Virus record (IMG/VR): IMGVR_UViG_3300034082_002654
Coordinates: 1-42,210 of that record
From: a virus
Direction: 5' to 3' (one strand)
Length of the DNA stretch: 42,210 nucleotides
A model generated the notes under the pieces. The model searched no databases, was not told the DNA's origin, and was given only the letters and a program-made list of their open reading frames with translations. Shown here piece after piece: positions 24,320 to 34,570 of this stretch (position 1 is the stretch's first letter; the number at the start of each line of letters is the position of its first letter). Both the position numbers and the translations under genes were made by a program.

Positions 24320-27300
24320 TGGCTCAGAGTCCCAGAAATGGAACACCCACGGCCTTTCAGGCCAAACAGGCATTATCAAGAGCTCAACAGGCTGAACGCA
24401 GATATCAGGATGATCAAAAAATTGGTCAACAGATTGATGATCCTGAACTCAAGGCGCAGGTATTGTTGGACAGTGAATCCACTCGTAGTAGAGAGCTGGA
24501 AAAATCCAACACTGTGCTGGAACAAACCAACAATTATGTTCCTGTGGTGCCCAGCGCAAGCACAGAAACCCTCAATGCACAATTGGGTCCTACAACAGAA
24601 TTGCCTGCTGTAACCAGTGATACCATTTTGAATGAGCAACTAAATCAGGCATTACCAGCACCTGACACCTTGATACCAGTAAACACTGATCAGATCATAA
24701 ATGAAAGCATCAGCCAAACTCTGGGACCACCCCCTGAGTTGCCTGCTGTGACAAGAGAGCAGTTGGCATCGCCCAAGCCTGCCAGTGGAACTACTCCTGG
24801 TGGCAGTGCATCACCCAGCCCCAGCAACACCAATGCCACTGCCTCAGCCACCACCAGCACCAATCCTGTTAGCTCTACAAATGCTGATGGTGCAACTGCT
24901 AATACAACATCAATTCCCAAACAATTGGGTGATGTGAAGTTTAATTTTCAGGATAATGAATTCAATCAATACGATAGAGTGGCCTATCATTTCAGGTTGG
25001 TTTTGGTAAATGACCTGGATGCCAATGATCCAGATGTGGGTAGAAAGATCATCAACAATCAGGTGCGCAAATTCATAATTTGTGAAAGTGGAGTTACACT
25101 GGGATTCAACCTAACAGATGTGACTATCACTGACATTGTCAGTCCCAATTTCCGCAGTCGCAGCAACATGACCACAGAAATAAGGCTCAAGATGATTGAG
25201 CCTTATGGAATGACATTACCTGACAGATTGTATAATGCCAGTAAACAATTGGGTATTCCACAATGGCGCCTGGCACCCCTGTTCTTGGAATTGGAATTCA
25301 GATACATCAAGAGTGATGGCACCATCTACAATCCCCAGGGTGAACAAAAACTCATCAAAGTCTACAGCTTGAATATCATTGAGTTTGACAGCCAGCTGAC
25401 AGAATCTGGCACAGTATATGATCTGCAATGTGTTGCCAAAGACAACATGGGGTTTAGAGATTTCTATCAGATCATGACCAAAACACACAGTGTGGAAACC
25501 AAGGGCATGACCATCAATCCCAATGGCAACAGTGTGGGCGGTTTTTTTGAAAGTTTGGGCAAGGTGATCACAGACAGATATGCCAAGGAAAGAAAGGACA
25601 ACATTACCAGTCAAGTTGTGCCACCTGTGATGGAATATATGTTTGTTGTGGACAAAGATCTAGCCAAGCAGGAAATAAATTATGATGATACTGTGAGTGC
25701 CAGACGCAGAAGTTTCAAGGGCACCAGCAATGGTGAGATAACCATTGCCAGAGGCATAAGTGTAACAGCACTTGTGGACGATGTTCTTGCCAGTATCAAA
25801 GAAGTAAAATTTTTCATAGCAGATCAATATGCTGGCCTAATAAAAATTCCTCGTCTGGAATGTATTACAGAAAACATTGGCTGGGATGGACTGCGCAAGG
25901 ATTACATCAGACGATTCACATTTGTTATAGGGTTGAAAACAAGTCCCAGACCCATACCCTATAGACAGTTGGCTGAAGAATTGCAGTCAGATGCACAAAG
26001 ACAACAATCCAGGTTGAAGATTCTAGCAGAGAATATGAAAAAAGCCTATGAGTATTGGTACACAGGCAAAAATACTGAAATACTCAGTTTGGATGTGAAA
26101 TTCAATCAATTGCATGTGGTGGTTGAGCCAGCATTGCAGACAACCCTGCCGCCTGAACTCACAGACAGCAAAAAGGTTGACACCAGGGATGCTGTGCTCA
26201 AACAAAAAGCCAATTTGGAACAAGAACGAAAGTTATGGACCAATCCGCAGGCTGACGCTGTGAATCCAGATACTCAACTCAAAGAAACCTTGCGTTTGAA
26301 TGAAGAAATTCAACGCACAGAAGAACGCTTGATGGAAATCAACACTGACAGCATCTATCTATTTGATGCCAACAGCCAACTGAGACCCATGTTGGGGTTG
26401 GGAACCACACCCAGTCAAAAAGAACAACAGGCTATTACACAATTGCAAAATTTGAGATCCAACCTCAACAAAGCTAGTCAAGTAAAACAGTTTGTGGAAG
26501 ATGTCAGCAGACAGATCATGGATAACAATCGCCTGCAACTGAGCTGGAGCACAGATCCCAGAGACATGCAAAATACACAGACTCGTGCATTTGCAGGCAC
26601 CACCAACAGCAATGACCCAACATCATCCACACGTGCCATAGTCAGCAGCATTCTCACCCAAATATATGACAGATCTGGAACACAAATGTTGGAAATAGAC
26701 ATGGAAATCCGAGGAGACCCTTATTGGTTGGGTCTCACTGATGTGGAACGCACTGTGGAACTCAGAGAAATTGTCAACAAACTCAACAACAACCAAAGTG
26801 TACCCAACAATTTGGGAAATCCCACCAACACAAATAATAATTCACAATTTGTGAATGTATATGACACAGATGCAACCATTTTGCTAAAATTCAGGAGTGG
26901 TGGACAACCCAGTAGTGAGACTGGGTTGCAAAACCTGGAACAGGAAAGTGATTTCTTTTATGGTATCTATATAGTTTTGGAAGTGAATCATGAATTCAAA
27001 GATGGCAAATTCACACAACGACTCAAAGCCATGAGAGACACACTCATAGATTTGACTGCCATCAGAGCAGCAGAAAAACAGGGCATGAGTACCAATCAAC
27101 CAAACACTTTACCAGGAGTTACTCCTACAAACTCACCGTTGCAACCAAATAATGGTGTCAATACAACTCAGTTAATTAATAATGGTGAGAGCTCAGGAAA
27201 GATGATTGCCAGAGCCAGTAACAATCCCAATACAAATCAGATTGCATTGACTCCTCAACAGAGCACATCATCCGCAATGGCCACAAATAATAGTGATTAT

Positions 27301-27609
27301 ATCTCAGGAAACAGCCCAGAAGCTGTAGCTGCCAGAAATGCTCAACTGGGACCTATCCGACAACAGTCTCAAAATACTGAGTTTGCAGGATACAAGGGCA
27401 CCCAGGCTGCCAATTTAGGACCTTCACTTAATTTAATGGGTGTAGATGGCTTAGGGCAAGGCGATAATAGTAGAAGTGTGTATTTGCCCCAATCTACCAC
27501 TTACCAAAGAGCAGGAATTCTCGAGCCTGGACAAAGTTCCATGGGATACACTATAGATCCCAATACAGAATATGTTGATGAGAAGGGTTTGATTCAACTA
27601 AAAAAGTAA
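24319..27609 (+). CDS. Large baseplate hub-like structural protein (1096 aa)
   Basis: Residues 1-205 are low-complexity (Pro, Ser, Thr, Asn, Ala) with imperfect repeats such as LGPTTELPAVT and LGPPPELPAVT. Residues about 210-560 form a folded, mixed alpha/beta region with RVAYHFRLVLVND and IKVYSLNIIEFDSQ, resembling hub proteins that bind tail tube and spike. A charged helical region (about 555-735) and an Asn/Gln/Thr-rich tail follow. Its place between gp53 and the gp5-like spike suggests a gp27-like hub role, but it is nearly three times longer than T4 gp27 (391 aa) and I see no decisive motif. Its ATG overlaps the gp53 stop. Confidence 0.55.
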   Translation: MAQSPRNGTPTAFQAKQALSRAQQAERRYQDDQKIGQQIDDPELKAQVLLDSESTRSRELEKSNTVLEQTNNYVPVVPSASTETLNAQLGPTTELPAVTSDTILNEQLNQALPAPDTLIPVNTDQIINESISQTLGPPPELPAVTREQLASPKPASGTTPGGSASPSPSNTNATASATTSTNPVSSTNADGATANTTSIPKQLGDVKFNFQDNEFNQYDRVAYHFRLVLVNDLDANDPDVGRKIINNQVRKFIICESGVTLGFNLTDVTITDIVSPNFRSRSNMTTEIRLKMIEPYGMTLPDRLYNASKQLGIPQWRLAPLFLELEFRYIKSDGTIYNPQGEQKLIKVYSLNIIEFDSQLTESGTVYDLQCVAKDNMGFRDFYQIMTKTHSVETKGMTINPNGNSVGGFFESLGKVITDRYAKERKDNITSQVVPPVMEYMFVVDKDLAKQEINYDDTVSARRRSFKGTSNGEITIARGISVTALVDDVLASIKEVKFFIADQYAGLIKIPRLECITENIGWDGLRKDYIRRFTFVIGLKTSPRPIPYRQLAEELQSDAQRQQSRLKILAENMKKAYEYWYTGKNTEILSLDVKFNQLHVVVEPALQTTLPPELTDSKKVDTRDAVLKQKANLEQERKLWTNPQADAVNPDTQLKETLRLNEEIQRTEERLMEINTDSIYLFDANSQLRPMLGLGTTPSQKEQQAITQLQNLRSNLNKASQVKQFVEDVSRQIMDNNRLQLSWSTDPRDMQNTQTRAFAGTTNSNDPTSSTRAIVSSILTQIYDRSGTQMLEIDMEIRGDPYWLGLTDVERTVELREIVNKLNNNQSVPNNLGNPTNTNNNSQFVNVYDTDATILLKFRSGGQPSSETGLQNLEQESDFFYGIYIVLEVNHEFKDGKFTQRLKAMRDTLIDLTAIRAAEKQGMSTNQPNTLPGVTPTNSPLQPNNGVNTTQLINNGESSGKMIARASNNPNTNQIALTPQQSTSSAMATNNSDYISGNSPEAVAARNAQLGPIRQQSQNTEFAGYKGTQAANLGPSLNLMGVDGLGQGDNSRSVYLPQSTTYQRAGILEPGQSSMGYTIDPNTEYVDEKGLIQLKK

Positions 27610-27671
27610 ACATTTATTACAATTGGTAAGAAAGTGAATTATATTCAAGATTATCTACAAGGTAACTAGTT

Positions 27672-30600
27672 ATGGCAAATTTAGGAAAGTTTAGTACACA
27701 GTTACCCAAAGCCTATAACATGGATCCTGAGGGCAAACGCAGCACCTGGGATAAAATATATGCTGGTTTTGTGAGAGACACCCAGGATGGTTCCAGACTG
27801 GGTAGAATCAAGGTTTGGATACCTGAATTGTGCGGACCCGACACGGAAGACACCTGGATCATTGTGGACTATGGTAGCCCATTTGCTGGAGCAACTCCTG
27901 CTGCTGATCTGGGGGCCAATCCAGGTGGTGGACAAAAAAGTTATGGCATGTGGATGATACCCAAGGACAAGGACAACCAGGTATTGGTGGTTTTTGTAAA
28001 TGGAGATCCCAACAGAGGTGTGTGGATAGCCTGTTTGCCACATGTGGATGCTCATAGAATGACTCCCAGTATGCCTGGCAACAGTATCCCTCCTGAAGAA
28101 GCCAACAAAAATGTTGCTGCACCTCCCTCTGAGGCCCCAGCACAAACCATGCCTGCCGTTGGGCCAGCCACCCCTGCAACTCCCAGTGCCGCAGGGGGTG
28201 ACAGTCAGCTGGGTCCCACACAGCAACGCAGTGGAACTGATCAGATCCCTGCACTGGGAAATGCTACTCGCAGCAGTCACAACAGTTATGATGTTTTTGG
28301 TATCAATACTCCTGGTGGCAATAGATTTATCATGAGTGATGCTGAGGGAGAAACTCAGATCAGATTGGGCACCAGAAACAACATTCAACTTGTGTTACAC
28401 AATGAAACAGGTATTGCCACTCTCATGACAGGAGACGGCAAAAGCAGAATTGAACTGCACAGAGATGGGGCAATCTACATTTATGGTCAACAGAACATAA
28501 ACATTCGCAGCAAACAGGATGTGAACATTCATGCAGACAAGAATGTGAACATCCAAGCTGGAAACCTGGTGCAAATCAAGAGTGATGCTGCTATGAAAAT
28601 TCAAAGTGGTGATCGCATGAATTTTTATAGCCTTGCCAACATACACATGACCAGCATGGGCGAACACCATCGTTACAGCAATGGTCACATTTTTGATACC
28701 AGCAGTCAAAAAATCAACAGATTGGCCAACTTTGGGATAAGAGACACCACCAACAGTGGCAATATTGATGTATTCAGCTGGGGCAGTATTGTGCTCAACA
28801 GTGCCAATGATTTTGATATCAAAACAGTTAGTAAATTGTCACTACAAAGCACATTGGGAACAATGCATCTCAAAACCCATGATGTGTTGAACATATGGGG
28901 GCAAAATGATGTGAACATCAAAAGCACCACAAAAGTCAACATACAAAGCACAGAAGATCTTAACATCAAAAGTGGTGCAAATCTCAATCTAGATGCAGCA
29001 AGCAGTGGAAATATAAGAAGCAGCAACCCCTTGAACCTACAAAGCCTCAATGGCAACCTCAATATCAAAGGTGGTACAACAGTTGTTATTGGACCCACCA
29101 GCATCATTAATGCTGGAACTGTACCCAGTGCAGGTGCTGCTGGTGCTGCTGACAATGCCCAAGATAGTGTGCCCATAGCAGAACAAGCACTACCTGCTGT
29201 GATAGCAGATACTCCCACAACCTACAATCGTGTGGAAAACAGTCCAGACAGCAGTGGAACAGGCGGTAGTGGAGGACCTGGAGGTGCAGGCGGCGGCGGC
29301 AGCCAGAGTGTGATCAGCACCATCACAAGCGAAACACCTGGACCAGAACCTGACACAACAAGATTCATGAACAGTCCTGGTTACAGTGGCACCAACACTG
29401 TGGAAATAGCAGAAGATGTTGCAGAGGGTATAAACACAGGACAAATCTTGAAAAATCAAAGCACGCCATTGCAAACATTGGGGTTTGTGGGCAGTGGAGC
29501 AACCATTGGTGAAGGTGGGGGTGCTACAAATGACAAGGGATTCAATCCCTTGATTTATGAAGCCATTCAGGCCATACAAACAACCTATCCCAGAGCAAGA
29601 CTCAGCAGTGGAGTAAGAACCAGTGATGGTGCCAGTCAGCACAGTTTGGGGAATGCTGTGGACTTTGTATTGGATGGATTGAGCACCATTGAGCGCAGCA
29701 GCCTCATGCAAGAAATAGCCACAGGAATAACCAGCGGCAATGGGCCCTACAGATTTGTCAGAGGTGTGGGCACATATGATACAACAGGAAGAATCCTTCA
29801 CTTGGATTGCCGTCCTAGGAACAGTGCTGGTGTTGTTAATGCCATGGATGCTTGGGGGCCCAACTACAGCATCAGTAGCATCAGTAGCACACCCAGTTGG
29901 TTCCAACAGGCCCTGCAGGCAAGTGGAGGCAGTATTGGCTTGAGGCCAGCCAATCCCAGGTCCCAAACTCCTGGAAAACCTGGTGAACCTGCACCCACCA
30001 ACAGTGAACCGTTGAGATGGATTGGCACAGGTTATGAAGCAAATGGTGCTCCCAGATATAGAACCGAGCCAGTTACAAACTGGACATTCAAACCAGCCAA
30101 TCAATACAGCATAAGTGACATAGGCTTGACAGATATCAAAAATTTCGAAGGTCTGAGAGGGCCTCGACCAGACAATCTCACAGGCAAACAATTTGAGAAT
30201 GTGTGCGGGGGCAAATCCATGATTGGTCATGGACATGTTTTGACAGAATCAGAAATTACCAATGGCAAGGTTAGTATCGAAGGCACAGACGTCAGTATCA
30301 AGGACGTGTTGAGTGCAGAGAATGCTTTGAAACTTCTCAAGCAGGATATCAAGTCTGCAGAGGGTTGGGTCAAATCTGCATGTGGTGATGTGCCACTCAC
30401 ACAGCAACAATTTGATGCACTGGTGGATCTAGCCTGGAACATTGGTGAACAGAAATTCACCAACAGCAAACTAGTGAAATTTGTCAAAGAGAAAAATTAC
30501 AACAATGCAACAACAGAATTCATCAAATGGTGTCAAGCATGCGGTGTGATCCGAGCTGATCTACAAAGTCGTAGAAAAGCCAATGCACTGCGCTGGTGTG

Positions 30601-31115
30601 GAATCATGAGACCAGAAACTCCGGTGCCTGTGAGCTCAATTGCAGCAGACGGAGACATCAGTCCTGTAACAGGCAGCGGCAGTGCGGCTGAAGCCATGGC
30701 CTGGTTCCAGAGTGCACAAGGTGGCAACTACAGCAAAGCACAGGCAGCTGGCATTGTGGGCAACCTCATCCAAGAAAGTGGATTGCGCCCTGGAATATCA
30801 GAAAAAGGTATCAATCCAGGCAATGTCAAGGCAGGTGCTGGGTTGGCACAATGGACCAGTTATGGTGGACGCAAAGAAAGAGTGGCTCAATATTTGAATG
30901 TGAGAGATGTGAGAGAGGCCAGTTTCCAACAACAACTTTCAGCAGTCACTTGGGAACTCAGCACAAGTGAAAGAGGGGCAGATAGAGCCTTGCGTGCCAC
31001 AAATGATGTTGCACAGGCAACCACAGTGTTTTGTAATCTATATGAACGCCCACTGGCATCAGCAGCCAACATACCAGGTAGAATAGCAAATGCCAACAAA
31101 TTACTCAGCCAGTAG
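27672..31115 (+). CDS. 5: gp5-like baseplate spike with M15 peptidase, GH24 lysozyme and tail lysozyme domains
   Basis: A 1147-residue protein with AAGGTAAC upstream. Order: OB-fold domain (about 25-135; GRIKVWIPELCG, VFVNGDPNRGVW) as in T4 gp5; a linker; VgrG/gp5-type beta-helix repeats of D-V-N-I-x-A (about 255-470); a Gly-rich linker; an M15-like peptidase (about 620-735) with SQHSLGNAVDF and ILHLDCR; a GH24 lysozyme (about 815-975) with NFEGLR and IGHGH; and a phage tail lysozyme (about 1005-1147) with AAGIVGNLIQESGLRP and GLAQWT. It would pierce the outer membrane and open peptidoglycan at infection. In T4 the only lysozyme lies before the beta-helix; here three hydrolases follow it. The Thr preceding IGxGH in GH24 enzymes appears to be Met. 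Confidence 0.88.
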   Translation: MANLGKFSTQLPKAYNMDPEGKRSTWDKIYAGFVRDTQDGSRLGRIKVWIPELCGPDTEDTWIIVDYGSPFAGATPAADLGANPGGGQKSYGMWMIPKDKDNQVLVVFVNGDPNRGVWIACLPHVDAHRMTPSMPGNSIPPEEANKNVAAPPSEAPAQTMPAVGPATPATPSAAGGDSQLGPTQQRSGTDQIPALGNATRSSHNSYDVFGINTPGGNRFIMSDAEGETQIRLGTRNNIQLVLHNETGIATLMTGDGKSRIELHRDGAIYIYGQQNINIRSKQDVNIHADKNVNIQAGNLVQIKSDAAMKIQSGDRMNFYSLANIHMTSMGEHHRYSNGHIFDTSSQKINRLANFGIRDTTNSGNIDVFSWGSIVLNSANDFDIKTVSKLSLQSTLGTMHLKTHDVLNIWGQNDVNIKSTTKVNIQSTEDLNIKSGANLNLDAASSGNIRSSNPLNLQSLNGNLNIKGGTTVVIGPTSIINAGTVPSAGAAGAADNAQDSVPIAEQALPAVIADTPTTYNRVENSPDSSGTGGSGGPGGAGGGGSQSVISTITSETPGPEPDTTRFMNSPGYSGTNTVEIAEDVAEGINTGQILKNQSTPLQTLGFVGSGATIGEGGGATNDKGFNPLIYEAIQAIQTTYPRARLSSGVRTSDGASQHSLGNAVDFVLDGLSTIERSSLMQEIATGITSGNGPYRFVRGVGTYDTTGRILHLDCRPRNSAGVVNAMDAWGPNYSISSISSTPSWFQQALQASGGSIGLRPANPRSQTPGKPGEPAPTNSEPLRWIGTGYEANGAPRYRTEPVTNWTFKPANQYSISDIGLTDIKNFEGLRGPRPDNLTGKQFENVCGGKSMIGHGHVLTESEITNGKVSIEGTDVSIKDVLSAENALKLLKQDIKSAEGWVKSACGDVPLTQQQFDALVDLAWNIGEQKFTNSKLVKFVKEKNYNNATTEFIKWCQACGVIRADLQSRRKANALRWCGIMRPETPVPVSSIAADGDISPVTGSGSAAEAMAWFQSAQGGNYSKAQAAGIVGNLIQESGLRPGISEKGINPGNVKAGAGLAQWTSYGGRKERVAQYLNVRDVREASFQQQLSAVTWELSTSERGADRALRATNDVAQATTVFCNLYERPLASAANIPGRIANANKLLSQ

Positions 31116-32348
31116 CAATGGGGGATTGAAAGTGGTGATGGTAATATTTGCTGGTATAATAGATCTCACATTGGCTGCCAATCCCAACACAGGTTTGGCA
31201 GCCAAATTGATAAAGCTGCAAAACGTAAATGGAATATACTTGAGCAGCTCAGCTATTCCACCCAGCAATTTGCTGATAGCTTGAAAAAATGGTTTCACCA
31301 ATTGCATCCACAATTCAAAAATAAGAGTGGGAATTCTGTTGAATAGGTCTTGCACTCCCTGAACTATCCTGCTGAAATCTATTTCAGGCAAGGTGAGATT
31401 CCAGTTGAATCCTGTAAACTTCAATAACTCGCCAATAGTCCAGGGAAAAGGCCAGGGTATCCTACTGAGTATTGCACCAAATGCTCGTGTGAGAATGTCC
31501 TTGAGGTTGAAATTCAATAATGCTGTGATGGCCAATTGCATGCGTTCCACAACACCAGTTGCCAGATTACTTACTCGAGTCCAAATAGCACCAAAAATTT
31601 CAGCAAAGCTGGGTACTGTGAACGTAGGCAACAAAGGGAATCCCAGTGCTTGCCAAATTTTTTCTATGGGTTTTGTGATTTTGGTGATGGCAGTCAAGGC
31701 AGTCCAGATTATGTTACTGAGGGCCTTTTGTATTTCACTGAAAATTCTATTGATGATATTCACAATGTTGAAGTCTGGCATTTTCAAGGTCAACTCACCT
31801 GTGAATTCCAGATTCCAGGGCAGTCCCAATGCTGCTTGTACACGTGCCAATTGTGCTTGGATTGCGGCAAAAATTCTAGCCCTGCCTTCAGCTGTGAACA
31901 TATCAGTGAGATAAACACCTGACAGAAAAGGAATGGGAACTTTCAGCAAGTTTAAAATGAAACTCAATCCAGGAATTTTGCTGAGAATATCAATTAATTT
32001 TTCATGCAAATACAGTTTGAATTCATTCCATAATGCTCGCATTCTCAAATCAAACTCAAATTCAGGCAATTGTATTGTGGAGAACAATGGATCAGGCAAA
32101 CTGAAATTCAATGCTCCCATGATTCTACGCAGGGTGCTCAATAAATTGTCAATGGCCTGTGCAATTTGCTGTTGTAACCCATCAGCAACACAATCAATAA
32201 TTCCACCCAATTGAGCAGGAATGCTGCCCAGCCCTCTACCAAAATCGGTGAGGTTGCCCAGATTGCCCATTATGTCATCTGTGCATGAAAATGTGGGCAA
32301 ATTTACATTGAGACTGACGTTGGCACATCTGGATAATAAATCACTCAT
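31101..32348 (-). CDS. Unknown helical protein (415 aa) next to the spike gene
   Basis: The sequence is unusually rich in Leu, Ile, Phe, Pro and Ala, with many short amphipathic helices broken by prolines (LPWNLEF, IPWPFPW, LPEIDF). There are few charges and no clear transmembrane count, signal peptide or enzymatic motif. It could be a membrane-active or virion-internal protein, for example a component associated with the baseplate hub. Its 3' end overlaps the convergent spike gene by 15 bases (31101-31115). A TAAATA box lies 5 bases before ATG 32348, so it is probably a late gene. I do not recognise the family. Confidence 0.75.
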   Translation of the reverse strand: MSDLLSRCANVSLNVNLPTFSCTDDIMGNLGNLTDFGRGLGSIPAQLGGIIDCVADGLQQQIAQAIDNLLSTLRRIMGALNFSLPDPLFSTIQLPEFEFDLRMRALWNEFKLYLHEKLIDILSKIPGLSFILNLLKVPIPFLSGVYLTDMFTAEGRARIFAAIQAQLARVQAALGLPWNLEFTGELTLKMPDFNIVNIINRIFSEIQKALSNIIWTALTAITKITKPIEKIWQALGFPLLPTFTVPSFAEIFGAIWTRVSNLATGVVERMQLAITALLNFNLKDILTRAFGAILSRIPWPFPWTIGELLKFTGFNWNLTLPEIDFSRIVQGVQDLFNRIPTLIFELWMQLVKPFFQAISKLLGGIAELLKYIPFTFCSFINLAAKPVLGLAANVRSIIPANITITTFNPPLLLAE

Positions 32349-32353
32349 GCCAA

Positions 32354-32359
32354 TATTTA
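32354..32359 (-). promoter_or_regulatory. TAAATA box 5 nt before the unknown 415-aa gene
   Basis: Minus strand reads CTCTAAATATTGGCATG. No ribosome site lies between box and ATG. Confidence 0.5.
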
Positions 32360-32444
32360 GAGTGTATCAAAAGCGCCAGGCAAAACTTGTGATCCATTTT
32401 TGCCTGCTTTCTGTACCAAGTGCCTGGCACTGTGAGCTTGTTTG

Positions 32445-32684
32445 CTAATGCTCATGTGGTTCTTGTGGAGATTTCTGCCACACTGCCCCAAACATGTTGC
32501 AATCAGCTTCGCGCAAAAATTCAAATTCAAATGTTTTAGTCTTCACGCGGAAGACCGCGAGAGCTGTATAATTCCAAGTGTACCGAAACTTACCCACATA
32601 TTCTGAAAGCCATCTGAACATGTGCATGATCTGTGCTTGATCTGGTATTGTTAACACTAGCTTGTGAGGTAGAGTTTGATACAT
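32445..32684 (-). CDS. Small hypothetical protein (79 aa)
   Basis: An open frame with ordinary composition for this genome, mixing charged and aromatic residues (MFRWLSEYVGKFRYTW, KTFEFEFLREAD). It has no known motif, no signal peptide and no membrane segment. A weak AGAGATA may serve as ribosome site. It lies alone between the 415-aa protein and the GC-rich island. The even residue mix makes it more likely real than a chance frame. Confidence 0.5.
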   Translation of the reverse strand: MYQTLPHKLVLTIPDQAQIMHMFRWLSEYVGKFRYTWNYTALAVFRVKTKTFEFEFLREADCNMFGAVWQKSPQEPHEH

Positions 32685-32958
32685 GTGATATCTCTAGGTT
32701 TGGTGTAAAATGAGCACTTGACTGAGGTAAGCTTGACTCATGAACCCCAAGCCAGCTGAAACATCACAGCATCATCCTGGCATTGAAAGAGTATGATCCC
32801 CGGGCACCAAAGGATATGTTGCCTCTAGAATGATAGTCAAGAATCCATTGGCGAATTGGTCGGTTCAACCATTCATCCTTATCGTCCAAGGGAGGCTATT
32901 CATGGAGCTCTACAGCAGCCTTCTCAATTATGGAATAGTGAGTGCTCCTGATTGGATG
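32685..32958. other. Gene-free stretch before the helicase island
   Basis: No convincing frame, tRNA or terminator in 274 bases. The motif CTTGACT occurs twice (around 32716 and 32732). Composition changes from AT-rich to GC-rich at its right edge, so it may mark the border of an inserted block. Confidence 0.4.
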
Positions 32959-34515
32959 TCATTTCCCGTCAACCACAGCATCAATTACCTGACGCTTGGC
33001 CAAAATAAGGGCAGCCATTTCCTCCTCCACAGTTCCTTCCGCCACAAGCGTGTAAACCGTGACGTTATCCTGCTGACCAATGCGGTGGATACGATCACTG
33101 CACTGGTCAAATTCGGCAGGGCTCCACGGAAGTTGGAGGAACGCACAAGCCTTGGCGGCAGTGAGCGTGATACCAAAGCCACCGCTGGTGATGTTGATCA
33201 CGATCACCTTCACGGTGGGATCGGTCTGGAAGTCCTCGGCAGCCTGGGCACGATCCTCAGGGCTGATGCCACCACGGATCATGCGCACACCCACACCAGC
33301 ATCACGCACACGATCATGGATGGTGTTCACCATCAGCTGGTGATGGGCAAACACCACCAGCTTCTCGCCCTCTTCCACATAGTCCAGGATCCACTCCACG
33401 GCGTTGGCCAGCTTGGCGTAGGCAGCAATCTCGCGGCACTTGTTGATGGCCACGATGGCCTCATCGCTCTTGGCAGGGTTACCACCATAGCGCACCAGGG
33501 TTTCCATGCCCTGTTTCCAGTTACCGCTGTGGTCAAAGGCGTTGGCCACACTGTCATACTCTGCGCGGTCAAACTCCAGGGGCACTGTGACAAAGGTCTT
33601 GGGCGGCAGTTCCTTGAGCACATCCTCTTTGCGGCGGCGGATCATCACAGTGTCCAAGAGCAGCTTGTTGAGCTCATCCTGGTTGGTGCTGCCCGAGAAA
33701 TCCCAGCCAAATCGTGTGCGCTGGCCATCGCAGTAGCGGGTGGCAAACTTCATGAAGTTGCTGAACTGGGGCACCCAGTCCGCAATCGTGCTCACTGTGG
33801 TCCACAGTTCCAAGGGTCTGTTGACAATGGGCGTGCCTGTCATGAACGTGACGCTGGGAACGCCCTTGTGCAGCACCCGGAAAACCCCCTTCTTGTTGGG
33901 CACAGGCTCCTTGCCCGTGACCAGACGCAGGATGGCCAGGGTGCGCTGGGCCTTGGCGTTCTTGATCTTGTGGCTTTCATCCACAGCCACATAGTCATAC
34001 TGGATGTTTTCCAGCACTTGCAGGTTGCGCTTGACAATGTCATAATTGATCAGCGTGACATCAAACCCAGACTGGGGAGTCTTGCTGAAGCTCACATGCG
34101 GATACTGGCGCTTGAGCTGCTCCAGGCGCTGCTTGTTGGGCACAAAGCCCACCACCAGCACCTTGAGCTGAGTGCCCAGCATGCGGGTGATCTCGTTTCG
34201 CCAGTTGAGCAGCAGGGTCTTGGGCAGGATCACCAGCATGGGAAAGCGATGATTCTTGAAGGCATAGGCCATCACCTGGGCTGTCTTTCCGGTGCCAGGC
34301 TCATCACCAATCAGAGCAGTGCCGTTCCACTTCTCCAGGTGGGCAACACCAGCAGCCTGGTAGGGCTTGAGGGTGAAGGCAAAGTTGGCAATCTTGCTGA
34401 CCTGAGGCAGCGTGCTCCAGTAATCCTGGACGCTGCTGGTGAGATCCAAGCCCAGGCTGTAGGCCAGCTTGGTGGCTTCACGCACGCGAGCAGGGGTCGC
34501 AGCAAATTCCAGCAC
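32959..34515 (-). CDS. SNF2-family helicase, SMARCAL1-like
   Basis: A 518-residue SF2 ATPase starting at GTG 34515, with GAGGAGATAG upstream. Motifs in order: GDEPGTGKTAQ (Walker A, near 70), LVILPKTLLLNW (Ia), VAVDESHKIKN (DESH Walker B, near 172), FMTGTPIVNRP (III), VVFAHHQLM (IV), INITSGGFGITLTAA (V) and SDRIHRIGQQDNV (VI). The family moves on duplex DNA and can anneal or remodel forks. T4's comparable enzyme is UvsW, which has a different sequence. The gene is markedly GC-rich compared with the rest of the window and has its own sigma70-type promoter. The HARP-like protein is encoded directly upstream on the same strand. Confidence 0.92.
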   Translation of the reverse strand: MLEFAATPARVREATKLAYSLGLDLTSSVQDYWSTLPQVSKIANFAFTLKPYQAAGVAHLEKWNGTALIGDEPGTGKTAQVMAYAFKNHRFPMLVILPKTLLLNWRNEITRMLGTQLKVLVVGFVPNKQRLEQLKRQYPHVSFSKTPQSGFDVTLINYDIVKRNLQVLENIQYDYVAVDESHKIKNAKAQRTLAILRLVTGKEPVPNKKGVFRVLHKGVPSVTFMTGTPIVNRPLELWTTVSTIADWVPQFSNFMKFATRYCDGQRTRFGWDFSGSTNQDELNKLLLDTVMIRRRKEDVLKELPPKTFVTVPLEFDRAEYDSVANAFDHSGNWKQGMETLVRYGGNPAKSDEAIVAINKCREIAAYAKLANAVEWILDYVEEGEKLVVFAHHQLMVNTIHDRVRDAGVGVRMIRGGISPEDRAQAAEDFQTDPTVKVIVINITSGGFGITLTAAKACAFLQLPWSPAEFDQCSDRIHRIGQQDNVTVYTLVAEGTVEEEMAALILAKRQVIDAVVDGK

Positions 34516-34540
34516 ATCTATCTCCTCGTTTCGTGTGGCC

Positions 34541-34568
34541 AGTATAGCAGGAAATCACCCTCTGTCAA
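34541..34568 (-). promoter_or_regulatory. Sigma70 promoter for the helicase gene
   Basis: Minus strand: TTGACA (34563-34568), 16-nt spacer, TATACT (34541-34546), about 25 nt before the GTG start. The terminator of the upstream gene lies directly before the -35 box. Confidence 0.8.
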
Positions 34569-34570
34569 GC

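Noticed and set aside
32685-32958. A tRNA ending in the GGTTCAACC-like sequence near 32870
   Set aside because: The five flanking bases on each side do not pair as a T-arm, and no acceptor stem or anticodon arm can be drawn.
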